Shown one piece after another: positions 27,138 to 36,444 of a stretch of DNA of 64,000 nt. This DNA comes from Oligoflexus sp. (GTDB lineage Bacteria > Bdellovibrionota_B > Oligoflexia > Oligoflexales > Oligoflexaceae), in the NCBI RefSeq assembly GCF_035712445.1, contig NZ_DASTAT010000108.1, positions 54,058-118,057 of the forward strand. The letters are read 5' to 3'. Below the pieces are notes generated by a model. That model was not told the origin of the DNA. It worked only from the letters and a program-made list of their open reading frames with translations, and searched no databases. Positions within the stretch are counted from its first letter, which is position 1. Every line of letters begins with the position of its first letter. The position numbers and the translations under genes were made by a program.

Positions 27138-28517
27138 ATGATAGCAGCGAGCTTACTGAATCTTATCCGTCCGAAGACGCCTGATTTCGTTCCCGGTCCC
27201 CAGCGCTATGCGCCCTTGCAATTCTTAACGGAGATGTCCCGCGATCCCTTGGGTTTTTTGAATCTGATGCAGAAGGAATACGGGGATGTCGTGCGCATGC
27301 CCTTTGCACCGGCTCCGATCTATCTTCTGACTCAGCCTGATATGATCGGCCGCGTGCTCCTCAATACCGAGAAAACCAACCGAAAATCCTTTGGCTACCG
27401 ACGCCTCAAACTCCTTTTGGGGGATGGGCTCGTGACGAGTTCGGGCGAGCTTTGGAGGACGCAGCGCAAGCTCGCCACTCCCGCGTTTCATCAGAAAGCG
27501 ATCCATGGTTTCTTTGAGGTCATGCAGGACGAGTGTTTGAAACTGGTGGAGGACCTGGACCGTCGCATCAGGATCAATCCTTTGATCAATATCTCAGAAG
27601 AGATGTCGCGGCTGACCTTTACCATCATCGTTCGCATTTTATTCTCCATCAATATGCAGAGCCGATCCCGCGAGGTGCAGGATGCGATGCGGGTTCTGCA
27701 GGACTACGCGCATGTCCTTTTCTATTCTGTTTGGAGGCTGCCCCTCGCGGTTCCCACGCCAGGCAATAGAAAGCCCAACAGGGCGCTTAAAAAACTGGAT
27801 CAGATCGTATATCAGCTGATCCAGGAGCACAGGGAGAATCCGGATCAGTACGATGATCTGCTGTCGCATTATCTGCAGAGCGTCGATGATGAATCCGGTG
27901 CGGGGATGACGGATAAGCTTCTGCGGGACGAAGTCATCACCCTGATGCTGGCCGGGCATGAAACCACGGCGGCGACCCTGTCCTTTGCCTTTGAGTTGCT
28001 CGCGAAGAATCCACGATGCCTGGAGAATCTGGATCGCGAGTTCGCGGCGCTGCCGGATGCGAACCTGAAGCTCGGTGATCTGAGCAGGCTCGACTACACC
28101 CAGCAGGTTTTTTCCGAGGCGATGCGACTCTATCCGGCAGCGTGGGCTATCGGGCGTGAATCGACCGAAGATATCGAATTCCAGGATTATCGCTTTAAAA
28201 AGGGCAGCACCTTTATCTGTGCGCAGTATCTGATGCATCGGCATCCGAAGTATTGGACCGAGCCTGAGCTGTTTCGCCCGGAACGATTCTCGGCGGAAGA
28301 ATCGAAAGGGCGTCATCCCTTTGCGTACTTTCCTTTTGGTGCCGGTCAGCGTTCCTGTATTGGTTCCAACCTGGCTCGATTGGAAGGTCAGGTCATTCTT
28401 TCCACACTCCTCCGGCACTTCAGGATGGAACCGGTTCCTGAGGCGCCCTATACGATCAAACCCCTGATCACACTCGTGGTGGATCCAGGGATCACTTTGC
28501 GTTTAAGTCGCCGTTGA
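27138..28517 (+). CDS. Cytochrome P450
   Basis: 459 residues from ATG 27138 with AGGAAGGG seven bases before it, only 23 bases after meaB. I-helix LAGHETTAATL (AGHETT near 272-277), K-helix ExxR as EAMR (327-330), and heme motif FPFGAGQRSCIG with ligand Cys407. The N terminus has no membrane anchor, so it is a soluble bacterial P450 that would use a separate ferredoxin system. The overall pattern (long K'-helix region, FxxGxRxC) is like the CYP102/CYP4-type class that act on fatty acids, but substrate is not set by sequence alone. Its closeness to mcm-meaB suggests one operon. Confidence 0.9.
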   Translation: MIAASLLNLIRPKTPDFVPGPQRYAPLQFLTEMSRDPLGFLNLMQKEYGDVVRMPFAPAPIYLLTQPDMIGRVLLNTEKTNRKSFGYRRLKLLLGDGLVTSSGELWRTQRKLATPAFHQKAIHGFFEVMQDECLKLVEDLDRRIRINPLINISEEMSRLTFTIIVRILFSINMQSRSREVQDAMRVLQDYAHVLFYSVWRLPLAVPTPGNRKPNRALKKLDQIVYQLIQEHRENPDQYDDLLSHYLQSVDDESGAGMTDKLLRDEVITLMLAGHETTAATLSFAFELLAKNPRCLENLDREFAALPDANLKLGDLSRLDYTQQVFSEAMRLYPAAWAIGRESTEDIEFQDYRFKKGSTFICAQYLMHRHPKYWTEPELFRPERFSAEESKGRHPFAYFPFGAGQRSCIGSNLARLEGQVILSTLLRHFRMEPVPEAPYTIKPLITLVVDPGITLRLSRR

Positions 28518-28641
28518 AAAGCCCTGAAATGGCCGTAGTTTTGCGCTCCGCGCCTTTTCCCATAAGGAAAAGACCTGGAGTGTCCGATACGTATTAAAGC
28601 CTATGTTTTTGAAAACTTACAATCGGTATGAAGGTGGAAAT

Positions 28642-29709
28642 TTGAACGCACACGTCTTCACATTACTGGCCCTCCTCGGCGTACTGTCCTCCTGCCACAA
28701 GGATCGCGTCATGAAGCAGGAAGTGAATCGCACAGGTCGGGTGGAGGGCAATGCGGAGACTCAAACCGAATACGAAGCGCCGGTGGATGAGAGCGTGAAT
28801 ATTCCCGCGCAGATTACCGGGGCGTACCTCGTTTGTCTGAAGCTCAGTTCGGATCCTGCCGCCTATCAGCAGAAAGTGGGCTGCCGCGTGGAAGCGGAAG
28901 GCGGTGTGGTGGTCGAAGACTTCAAGGATCGCGTCGATCGCATGACCTGGACCCAGAAAAAGCAGGGTTCGGCCGTGGATATAAAACTTCTGACAGCCGA
29001 GACGCTCAAGGGTTGGGTGGCGCTCTTCAGCGTTCAAGCCGATCCCACAGCCATTCAATCGAAAGTGACTTTTGATCTGTCGTTTACCATGGACGGCGTG
29101 ACGACGAGCGTAAAAACGGATCTTGTGATGGTCTGGAATGAAGACTGCGCCTTGCCACCCATTCAATTTGAAAGCATCGGTGACAAGCAGGGAGCGGGCA
29201 CCGCGATCGCGGATCAATTCCGGGAAAGCCATGGCGTTCGCTTCTCGACGATGAGCGGAACGCCTGTGGTCCTGGCTCAGTTCAATCAGACGAATCCCAA
29301 CCCTATCGGGTATTACGGAGGACCGACCAACGTCGGGAATTTCCTGGCGTCGGATCAGAACGGTGGCCGCTTCTTTATCACCGATCGGCATAAGCAGGCG
29401 GAGATGACGGATACGCTGGTCATTGAGTATGACAAGCCTGTGAAAGAAGCGAGTATGGACCTTGTCGATATTGATTTCTCGGAAACCTATGTGATTCGGG
29501 CGCTCAATGCTCAGAATCAGATTGTGAATGAAGTGCAGGTCGCGGCCCAAACAGTCGGGGCACGCGATGGACAGCTGAGCCATCACGTGGTGAGAACCCC
29601 GGACGGCTCGGCCACCATCACCAGACTTCAGATCTTTGGTTTCAATCCGCCCGGAGCCCTCGGCATTGGCTTTGGCATTGATAATATCGCTCTGCGCTGC
29701 GCGCGCTAA
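28642..29709 (+). CDS. Lipoprotein of unknown function, paralogous domain to 12949-14055
   Basis: About 355 residues. The TTG at 28642 follows AAGGTGG and gives a textbook signal peptide, MNAHVFTLLALLGVLSSC with lipidated Cys18; an ATG at 28603 would add 13 hydrophilic residues and has no ribosome binding site. Residues about 55-165 (PAQITGAYLVCLKL ... VGCRVEA) match in pattern the same region of the DM9-like protein at 12949. The C-terminal half (residues about 170-350) reads like a beta-rich domain with DFSETYVIRALNAQNQIV and ends IGFGIDNIALRC. No known enzyme signature. Confidence 0.75.
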   Translation: MNAHVFTLLALLGVLSSCHKDRVMKQEVNRTGRVEGNAETQTEYEAPVDESVNIPAQITGAYLVCLKLSSDPAAYQQKVGCRVEAEGGVVVEDFKDRVDRMTWTQKKQGSAVDIKLLTAETLKGWVALFSVQADPTAIQSKVTFDLSFTMDGVTTSVKTDLVMVWNEDCALPPIQFESIGDKQGAGTAIADQFRESHGVRFSTMSGTPVVLAQFNQTNPNPIGYYGGPTNVGNFLASDQNGGRFFITDRHKQAEMTDTLVIEYDKPVKEASMDLVDIDFSETYVIRALNAQNQIVNEVQVAAQTVGARDGQLSHHVVRTPDGSATITRLQIFGFNPPGALGIGFGIDNIALRCAR

Positions 29710-29807
29710 ACCTTGAAGACAGACTTCAGTCCCGCTATAAGGAATGGCCGCCCTGTGCGTTGGTTCCGGTGGCGTGACTGAATCCCCGTCTACGAGGTGA
29801 ATAACCC

Positions 29808-30809
29808 ATGAAAAGTTTTGGCAGCGACAACCATTCGGGCGTGCATGCGGACGTGCTTGCGGCTATCCACGAGGCCAACGCCGGTCATGAGCCGGCTTAT
29901 GGTGCGGATGCTGTAACAGCGAAAGCAAGGCAGCTTTTTCAGAATACCTTTGGACCGGATGCCGAGGTCTTTTTCGTCTTCACAGGGACTGCGGCCAATA
30001 CCCTGGCCATTCGTGGGCTTTGTCATCCTTTCGAAGCGGTGGTGGCGACGTCATGCGCGCATCTGAATGAGGATGAGTGCGGGGCTCCCGAGTTCGTGGC
30101 GGGCAATAAGATCCTCAGTTTTCCGCCTGTGGATGGGAAGCTTGCCTTGGATGTCATCGACCGCCTTAAGATCAATCCAAGCGATCCGCATCGCGTGGTA
30201 CCGAAGCTCGTGACACTCACCCAGGCTACGGAGCTTGGAACGGTCTACAGTTTAAGCGAACTGCGGGCCATCACCGAGCGTGCTCATGCGCGCGGACTTT
30301 TGGTGCATATGGATGGGGCGCGACTGGCGAATGCTGCGGTTCATTTAGGTTGTGAACTTGGAGATGTGACGACGGCTGTCGGTGTGGATGCCCTGAGTTT
30401 TGGCGGGACGAAAAATGGACTTTTGTGTGCTGAGGCTTTGGTGTTTCTGAAAGAAGATCTATCCCCTTCGTTTGCATTCATGCGCAAGCAAAGCATGCAG
30501 CTGGCCTCGAAGATGCGTTATCTTTCCTGTCAGTTTATTCCCTATCTTCAGGATCAGCTGTGGAAGAAGAATGCCACGCAGGCGAATGCGATGGCGCTTT
30601 ATCTGCGGGATCGTTTGACTCAACTGCCAGGAGTTGAAATTCCTTATCCCACTCAGGCGAACGAAGTGTTTGCGATCCTGCCTCCTGCTATCGGCAAGCA
30701 CATGCAGGTGCAGGCGCGAGCTTATGCCTGGGATGGGGCCTTGCATCGGTTTGTGTGTTCGTTCGATACGACCCGCGCGGATGTGGACGAGTTATTCAAG
30801 GGGCTTTGA
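29808..30809 (+). CDS. ltaE: Low-specificity L-threonine aldolase
   Basis: 333 residues, PLP fold type I. N-terminal FGSDNHSGVHADVL, then FFVFTGTAANTLAI, LVHMDGARLANAAV and ALSFGGTKNG with the cofactor lysine Lys202. The enzyme splits L-threonine or allo-threonine to glycine and acetaldehyde in the cytosol. GAGGTGAA lies before the ATG. Separate transcription unit, followed by a nine-pair hairpin at 30829-30855. Confidence 0.9.
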   Translation: MKSFGSDNHSGVHADVLAAIHEANAGHEPAYGADAVTAKARQLFQNTFGPDAEVFFVFTGTAANTLAIRGLCHPFEAVVATSCAHLNEDECGAPEFVAGNKILSFPPVDGKLALDVIDRLKINPSDPHRVVPKLVTLTQATELGTVYSLSELRAITERAHARGLLVHMDGARLANAAVHLGCELGDVTTAVGVDALSFGGTKNGLLCAEALVFLKEDLSPSFAFMRKQSMQLASKMRYLSCQFIPYLQDQLWKKNATQANAMALYLRDRLTQLPGVEIPYPTQANEVFAILPPAIGKHMQVQARAYAWDGALHRFVCSFDTTRADVDELFKGL

Positions 30810-30828
30810 AACCTAGGCCCAACTCATG

Positions 30829-30855
30829 ACAGATCCCTTGACTGCAGGGATCTGT
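30829..30855 (+). terminator. Stem-loop after the threonine aldolase gene
   Basis: ACAGATCCC (30829-30837) and GGGATCTGT (30847-30855) form a perfect nine-pair stem. No T run follows at once (TCGAGGACTTT), so it may be a Rho-dependent or RNA-stabilising structure rather than a classic intrinsic terminator. Confidence 0.5.
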
Positions 30856-30996
30856 TCGAGGACTTTCCCTGTCAAAATCTTCGACGTTTTTTCTAGCCTT
30901 CTTCCCTGAAATTTCATTAGATTCGGCCTCGCGGCTTTGGTTTTAAACTTGCTTTATTAACCTTGGCCGATATTGGATCTAACCTTGGAAGTGATC

Positions 30997-32685
30997 ATGA
31001 CGATTTTTGGTATTGATTTGGGAACCACCAATAGCCTTATCGCGCTCTATCGCGACGGTCGCGCCGAGCTGGCTCCAAACCGTTTCGGTCAGGTGCTCAC
31101 ACCGTCGATAGTCAGCCTGGATGACAACGGCGCCCTGATAGTCGGGTCTTTGGCTAAAGAAATCAGTATATTACAGCCTCATAAGGCGGCTCGGGTCTTC
31201 AAGCGCGGTATGGGGTCGACGCAGCGTTACAATGTGGGTTCAGCTTCCTATACGGCCGTGGAACTCTCGTCATTTGTTCTGCGGTCCCTTAAAGAGGACG
31301 CGGAACACCATTTTAAAATACCTGTCACCCGGGCTGTTATCAGCGTGCCCGCATATTTCAATAATCATCAGCGCCAGGCCACCATTCAGGCTGCTCAGCT
31401 GGCTGGAATAACCGTGGAACGTCTGATCAATGAACCCACGGCTGCAGCTCTGGCTTATAGCCTGCATGATCAGGAGGAGGATGCGCACATCCTCGTCCTC
31501 GATTTAGGCGGCGGCACCTTCGATGTCAGTATCATCGAGAAATTCGACGACATCATGGAAATTCATGCCAGTGGTGGGGACAATTTCCTCGGCGGCGAGG
31601 ATTTCACCAAGGTGATGGAAAAAATTCTCGGCGAAAAAGCCGGACACCTCGCCCAGGACGCTGCCTTCGTGCGCAAGACCCCGCAGTATGCTGAACAGCT
31701 GAAAGTGGCCTTGGCCAATACAGACATGGCCAGTCTCGAAATTGTCGGCGCTGCTGATCGGAAGCGGATCGAAGTTTCAAGGCAGGAATTCGAGAAGAGG
31801 GCCGAGGAACTGATCGAGCGCATCAAGGCTCCCATCCTGCGTACGCTGCGCGATTCGGGTCTCAAACCTCAGGACATAACTCATGTGGTTCTTGTCGGCG
31901 GCAGCACGCGCCTTTTCTTTATGCGGCGGCTTGTGACCTCGCTTCTGGGCAAGATGCCCACCTCTCACCTCGATCCGGATACCGTGGTCGCGATCGGTGC
32001 GGCTTCGCAGGCTGCGTTAATTTCGAAGAATCAGGGTATAGCTGACAAGGTCCTCACGGATGTCTGCCCCTATTCCCTCGGTGTGGAAATTGCCCAATCG
32101 AGTGGTTCGGGTCAGTACGAAGCGGGCATTTTTTCGCCCATCATCGAACGCAATCAACCCATTCCTTGTTCACGCTCGGAGCTTTACAGGCCCATCCATC
32201 CGAAACAAAAAGAACTTAATCTCAGGATCTTTCAGGGGGAATCCCTCAAGGTTGAAAATAACATCCTGATCGGGGAGCTCTCAATTTCGCTCGGCAGGAA
32301 AGAACCCGAGAAGGAAAGCATTGAGGTGCGCTTCACTTATGATATTTCCGGGGTCCTGGAGGTCGAGGCCACGGTGGTGAGCACAGGAGCCAGGCATCGG
32401 ATCATAATTAATAACAGCGCCTCCCATCTGAGTGATGCAGAGTTGAATCAGCGCTTTTTGGAGCTGGCTGCGCTGAAGATTCATCCGCGTGACCAGGCGG
32501 CCAACCAGCACCTTCTGACCAAAGCCGAAAGACTTTATGAAGAGACTTTGGGTGATGTCAGAAATTATCTCAGTGAACTGATCATCACCTTCAAAGGCAT
32601 CCTGAATCAGCAGAATCCCCAAGAGATTGAGAAAGCGCAGCAGGACTTCGCGGAGCGGCTGGCCGAAATCGAAGGGAGATTGTGA
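30997..32685 (+). CDS. hscC: Hsp70-family chaperone HscC
   Basis: 562 residues from ATG 30997 (GGAAGTG upstream); an ATG at 30973 has no ribosome binding site. The nucleotide-binding domain has FGIDLGTTNSLIALY, INEPTAAALAYSL, VLDLGGGTFDVSII and VLVGGSTRL. Overall length (E. coli HscC 556) and residues such as PNRFGQVLTPSIVSLDDN, VVAIGAASQAA and CPYSLGVEI ... GIFSPIIERN fit HscC rather than DnaK or HscA. The substrate-binding lid is short. HscC acts in the cytosol with a J-type partner; the next gene, 1 base downstream, encodes an unusual J-like protein that is the obvious candidate. Confidence 0.92.
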   Translation: MTIFGIDLGTTNSLIALYRDGRAELAPNRFGQVLTPSIVSLDDNGALIVGSLAKEISILQPHKAARVFKRGMGSTQRYNVGSASYTAVELSSFVLRSLKEDAEHHFKIPVTRAVISVPAYFNNHQRQATIQAAQLAGITVERLINEPTAAALAYSLHDQEEDAHILVLDLGGGTFDVSIIEKFDDIMEIHASGGDNFLGGEDFTKVMEKILGEKAGHLAQDAAFVRKTPQYAEQLKVALANTDMASLEIVGAADRKRIEVSRQEFEKRAEELIERIKAPILRTLRDSGLKPQDITHVVLVGGSTRLFFMRRLVTSLLGKMPTSHLDPDTVVAIGAASQAALISKNQGIADKVLTDVCPYSLGVEIAQSSGSGQYEAGIFSPIIERNQPIPCSRSELYRPIHPKQKELNLRIFQGESLKVENNILIGELSISLGRKEPEKESIEVRFTYDISGVLEVEATVVSTGARHRIIINNSASHLSDAELNQRFLELAALKIHPRDQAANQHLLTKAERLYEETLGDVRNYLSELIITFKGILNQQNPQEIEKAQQDFAERLAEIEGRL

Positions 32686-32686
32686 A

Positions 32687-34144
32687 GTGAAGTATTGGGA
32701 AGTCCTGGGGCTTGCTCCAACCGAAGACATTAAAGAAATCAAACGCGCGTATGCCAGGCATTTGAAAACTCTTGATCTCAGTAAGGATGCGGCCGCTTTC
32801 CAGGTTCTGCGGGAGGCATATGATCAGGCCCTCGCAGCTGCCAAAGGTGTGAAGCAGGACGTTGCTCCGACCACGGCTCCCCCTCTTGTGATGAAACCCG
32901 TCGCAGGGCCCGGTACATTGGAGCCGCAAGACCCGGATATCAATCTTGAGGCTGAAATCAGGACTCGCAACTTTCAAACGGCTATGGACGCGGGGCTCGC
33001 CGAACTCTTCAAGCGCCTGATGCTGGACTATGGAGAGAAGGCCTGGAGTGTCTATATACGGCGCAGAAGCGAGATGGGGGAGCTTGGGTTTGATGGGTGC
33101 TTGCAGTGGGATCACAGGGTTTTTATGTGCCTTGTGCATTGGTCGGGGTCACCTTTTCCAGGAGCCTTTGCCGAAAGGTTCGCGCAGCATGCAGAGATTT
33201 TTCAGGACATCAAGTATCAGAAGGCTTATCCGTATGCCTTCTTTCTTTACTATGGGAAGCTGAAGAGTTATCGCAGCCTGCTCGAGAAGATCCGCAGAGA
33301 TTCCAAGGATGCGGCATGGACCTATATCCTGGCCGCTCGGAGTGAGGCGTCGCATGAGAAAGCGGCTCGCAATTTGGTGACGTGGGCTGCTATGCGTCGA
33401 CTTTTGGTTACCCTCGAAGACGAGAGTCCGGAACTGCTTCACACCATGTTTCACCAGGATACACTGGCGTTCTGGCAAAACAAGACCCGGGGCCTACCTC
33501 CGATATGGACTCCACGCGGCTTTCTTTGGGGGCTTTGGGGTGTGATGTTTCTTCCGGTCATTCTCACGACTTCTCTGGGTTGGGATCTGCGCAAGGATGA
33601 TGCCGGCCTCAACCTCCTTGGCACCTTTGTCTTTGGCTATTTCCATCGCTGGTTTTTCTATGCGCTCGCCAACGTCCTGCGCTACCGTCGCATCGGGCGG
33701 CTCGACGATAGCCTTGCGAAGGTGCTGATGCGCCCCAAAATGCGCGTGGCCTCCCTGGTGACGGCGGTTATCGCTGCTGTCGGCTGCTACCTGCTGCCGC
33801 TTCCATGGGCCGGCATCCTGCCCATTCTTTCTCTTTTTGCGTTCTGGCTCGCTCTCGGCCCTACTTATTTCCAGATGGCGATACCGAACGGGATTGTAGC
33901 CATGCTTGTCATCGTGGATCTCATCCAACGAATGCCAGAGAATAACGTGTTTCTGGCGACGTTCGTGCCGGTCACGTATGTGGCGCTGGGAGTCTTGTAT
34001 GTCGTGCGACTCGGTTACGCCCGCGTTGTTGATCGTGTCCCGTCGTGGATTTCACCGACAGTTCGAGGTTTGATCCTGTTCTTTGTTTCAGGATTGATTG
34101 TGAGGTTCGGTCTTCAGTTGATTCTGAGGTTGACGGGATCCTGA
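32687..34144 (+). CDS. Membrane-bound J-like protein, partner of HscC
   Basis: 485 residues from GTG 32687, one base after the hscC stop. N-terminal J-like domain YWEVLGLAPTEDIKEIKRAY ... FQVLREAYDQAL; where a J domain has HPD the sequence reads LKTLDLSKDAA. A hydrophilic region (about 50-280) follows and the C-terminal half has about five membrane helices from residue 285 on (for example FLWGLWGVMFLPVILTT and GLILFFVSGLIVRFGLQLIL). The pairing with hscC is common for this J-like family. HPD is needed to stimulate Hsp70 ATPase, so either the contact differs or the protein anchors HscC to the membrane without activating it. Confidence 0.85.
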   Translation: MKYWEVLGLAPTEDIKEIKRAYARHLKTLDLSKDAAAFQVLREAYDQALAAAKGVKQDVAPTTAPPLVMKPVAGPGTLEPQDPDINLEAEIRTRNFQTAMDAGLAELFKRLMLDYGEKAWSVYIRRRSEMGELGFDGCLQWDHRVFMCLVHWSGSPFPGAFAERFAQHAEIFQDIKYQKAYPYAFFLYYGKLKSYRSLLEKIRRDSKDAAWTYILAARSEASHEKAARNLVTWAAMRRLLVTLEDESPELLHTMFHQDTLAFWQNKTRGLPPIWTPRGFLWGLWGVMFLPVILTTSLGWDLRKDDAGLNLLGTFVFGYFHRWFFYALANVLRYRRIGRLDDSLAKVLMRPKMRVASLVTAVIAAVGCYLLPLPWAGILPILSLFAFWLALGPTYFQMAIPNGIVAMLVIVDLIQRMPENNVFLATFVPVTYVALGVLYVVRLGYARVVDRVPSWISPTVRGLILFFVSGLIVRFGLQLILRLTGS

Positions 34145-34442
34145 TGAGTGGGGGGCGCTTGCTGTCTCATCCTGATAGCCCCATCAGGCATCCATGAGCC
34201 ATTGAACGATCAGTAGAAACTTGATATCAACTTGGCCAAGAACGAGAACATGTCCTCATACTATCCATTGAAAAAATGAACCTTGGTCTCGGCCTGGAAT
34301 CGCCAAATTCCACCGAATTCTTACTGCCGATATTCCCAACACGTCCATCCAAGTCTTAAACAGATTTGGAGCAATGGATTCCATGTACTACGCGAGGCAC
34401 AGTCCATGCATCATGGACTGCCATCAACCAAGAGGACAGATC
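34145..34442. other. Intergenic region before a lipoprotein gene
   Basis: About 300 bases. CCTGAT-AGCCCC-ATCAGG (34171-34188) is a small perfect dyad inside an outer CTCAT/ATGAG pairing just after the J-like gene, without a T run. The rest has no ORF with a ribosome binding site and is visibly AT-richer than the flanks. Confidence 0.35.
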
Positions 34443-35204
34443 ATGACTTCAAAAAGCCTGACTATGATCGCACTCGTCGTTTCCCTGGCTGCCTGCAAAA
34501 AAGACGCTGATTCAGCGTCATCTCCATCGAAGCTTGAAAACGGGTTTTACATGGAAGAGACCTTTTGTGATGAAGATCAGTTTATAACCGCCACATATGT
34601 CTCTGGCGAAAACTATAGCTTCGCTTATCTCTATGTGACCCCCGAAACATGTGAAGCTTCCAATATTTCAGAAGCCAACGTGATAGCTTATAGTTTGGAA
34701 CCGGCCGGAAAATTTTCTGACTTCGTCAAAGAAGCTGCCGAAGCCGGTTACACTGTTCGTGAAAAGAATGGGGCCATCCAGATCGTAGCTAACGATGGCA
34801 GTATGGAAAGTATTCGAACCAGGAAGATCGGTGCAGTGGATCGCAACAAGGAAATCAGTCTGAACGTGTCTGACGTTAAGATTGAGAAGCAGGATGATAT
34901 GAGAAATATCAGCCTCAGGGTGAGCGTCAACGGCCCTGTGCTGAGTTATGAACCCTCTGTGTGGTGTGATTCATCGGTTGAGGCAGGAACGACTTCGCGA
35001 CTTGATAAGGTGGAGTTCCAAGGACAAGGCACGTCCTTTACGGTGCAGGCCGTTGTCAATGATCCCACGGACTCCAACCGATATACCTTTCCAGCCAAAT
35101 GCCAGGTATCCATCGGAATCTATATTGAGTCCGAAGATACCCCTGGGACAGCATCCCGCACTCTTCTTGATATAGCCTTTGGAAATAAGTTCGGAGTTGA
35201 GTAG
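34443..35204 (+). CDS. Lipoprotein of unknown function
   Basis: 253 residues from ATG 34443, AGAGGA six bases upstream; an earlier in-frame ATG at 34374 precedes a non-signal sequence. Signal peptide with lipobox MTSKSLTMIALVVSLAAC, Cys18. The mature protein is acidic and Ser/Glu-rich, with beta-type spacing and Cys near residues 41, 63, 182 and 223 that could form disulfides. No family recognised. The base composition is less GC-rich than that of the neighbours. Confidence 0.7.
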   Translation: MTSKSLTMIALVVSLAACKKDADSASSPSKLENGFYMEETFCDEDQFITATYVSGENYSFAYLYVTPETCEASNISEANVIAYSLEPAGKFSDFVKEAAEAGYTVREKNGAIQIVANDGSMESIRTRKIGAVDRNKEISLNVSDVKIEKQDDMRNISLRVSVNGPVLSYEPSVWCDSSVEAGTTSRLDKVEFQGQGTSFTVQAVVNDPTDSNRYTFPAKCQVSIGIYIESEDTPGTASRTLLDIAFGNKFGVE

Positions 35205-35526
35205 CAAGAAACCGCGGCCCCACTGCGCAGAAGCTTGAGGAATCGGGCTTCCGCTGGTGGAGGAACCGGGCTGTAGGGATCATTCTGAACTCGCCTTGCA
35301 CCCTTCCCGGACTAAAAAGACACTTTTTACATTTTCCTGACCATCCGGCTTAATTTGCGGCATCCGCCTGCAACCCGCGTGTTTGGGTCAGCAAGGCTTT
35401 TGTCGTGTTGATGTTCTACCCCGTGGGATTCGATGGAAATATGGCTACTATATCATGCCTAAGCATTTTGCTCAGCAAAGTGGGCTTGATAGGAGGTATT
35501 ACTGATATGTTTCCTGAAAATTGATA
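35205..35526. other. Intergenic stretch with an orphan promoter-like and ribosome-binding region
   Basis: No gene in 320 bases. AAAAAG-ACA-CTTTTT (35314-35328) is an AT-only hairpin. AGGAGG (35491-35496) lies ten bases before an ATG at 35507 whose frame closes after five codons (MFPEN), so a strong initiation site is kept without a gene. This looks like the head of a truncated gene. Confidence 0.4.
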
Positions 35527-36033
35527 CTATTCCATGTCATTGCATACTGTCGTGTCGTCGTGGAACCATTCGATCCCAAATCCTAATTCCGTTTCCCTTG
35601 GGCAGCCTTTTCTCATGACGTCGTATTCCAGATCAAAGCACGACGCGGATTTTCCAGTGCAGTCTTCGGGTAGAGACTCCCGTCCTAAACTCCCAAAATA
35701 ATCCATGCAAGTATCAGAGGTTTGCCTATAACAACCGCCTATCAGCTTTTCCTCAAAATACTCGTCAGCTAAGAAAACTTCTTCAAGACTGATTTTGGGG
35801 CAAGAGCCATTACGGTCTCCGATTGTCCTGGTAACTGGAAAACATGTGAGAGTCGAGCTGCTGCCATCCGGATAGTTCGCTTTGGTGGTGAGATCGTCCA
35901 CTTGTTGGAAAGAAGCGGAGCTGCCTTCCAGCACACAAGACTTGTCAGCTGCATTGCCAACTCCTTTAACCATTGCCAAACTGCTATCGCGCATTTCCCA
36001 TGAAAAGCAACCGACCAAGTTATCCTCAAACAA
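35527..36033 (-). pseudogene. Cys-rich ORF lacking a credible start, probable gene remnant
   Basis: 168 codons, ten or more Cys. Sequence such as LVGCFSWEMRDSSLAMV and LIGGCYRQTSDTCMDYFG suggests two related Cys-containing units of a secreted protein. The only in-frame initiator is a TTG at 36033 without a ribosome binding site, and an in-frame TAA is 30 bases further upstream, so no signal peptide can be encoded. Reading the upstream DNA in the next frame gives no signal peptide either. Either the 5' part was lost or the ORF is a chance frame; its composition favours a decayed secreted protein gene. Confidence 0.35.
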
Positions 36034-36190
36034 AATCTTGCCATTCTTTTCATTCGTACTTTAGCTTTCGACAGACGCCCGCAATTTTTTGCTGCGGAAT
36101 GGATGGCGAAGGTTACGCAGGGTCTATCCGCTGTCATTCTATCGGTTGGTGATTCTCCACGACCCAGAAAAACCTGAGCACGGCCATGGA

Positions 36191-36417
36191 ATTGGCGTGA
36201 AGGTGTTGCTCCTCGGCATGAAAGCTCCGCCGAACTATGGTGAAAAATTCCCGAAGGATTTCGAGTCGAGCTTTATCAAGGTGGAGGATAAATACAAACC
36301 GGCCTTCGTTCCTTTCTTTCTGGAAGGCGTCGTGGGCATGACGGAACTGAATCAGGCCGATGGCATTCACCCGAACGAAAAGGGTAATGATATCCCAAGG
36401 TCAAAGAACTTCTTTAA
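36191..36417 (+). pseudogene. Remnant of a TesA-like SGNH arylesterase
   Basis: The frame encodes VKVLLLGMKAPPNYGEKF, VPFFLEGVVGMTELN and ADGIHPNEKG, matching the C-terminal third of TesA/arylesterase proteins including the D-x-x-H catalytic block. The GDS nucleophile block and everything before residue ~110 is absent. After GNDI the frame is wrong: the family ending KVKELL-stop is read in the next frame (AAG at 36397 to TAA at 36417), so a frameshift has also occurred. A gene needs both blocks to work, so this is dead. Confidence 0.7.
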
Positions 36418-36444
36418 CACTCGCATGAAAAATAGGAGGCCTCT

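Noticed and set aside
28554-28572. CTTTTCC-CATAA-GGAAAAG hairpin after the P450 gene
   Set aside because: Low GC stem without a T run; not convincing as a terminator.
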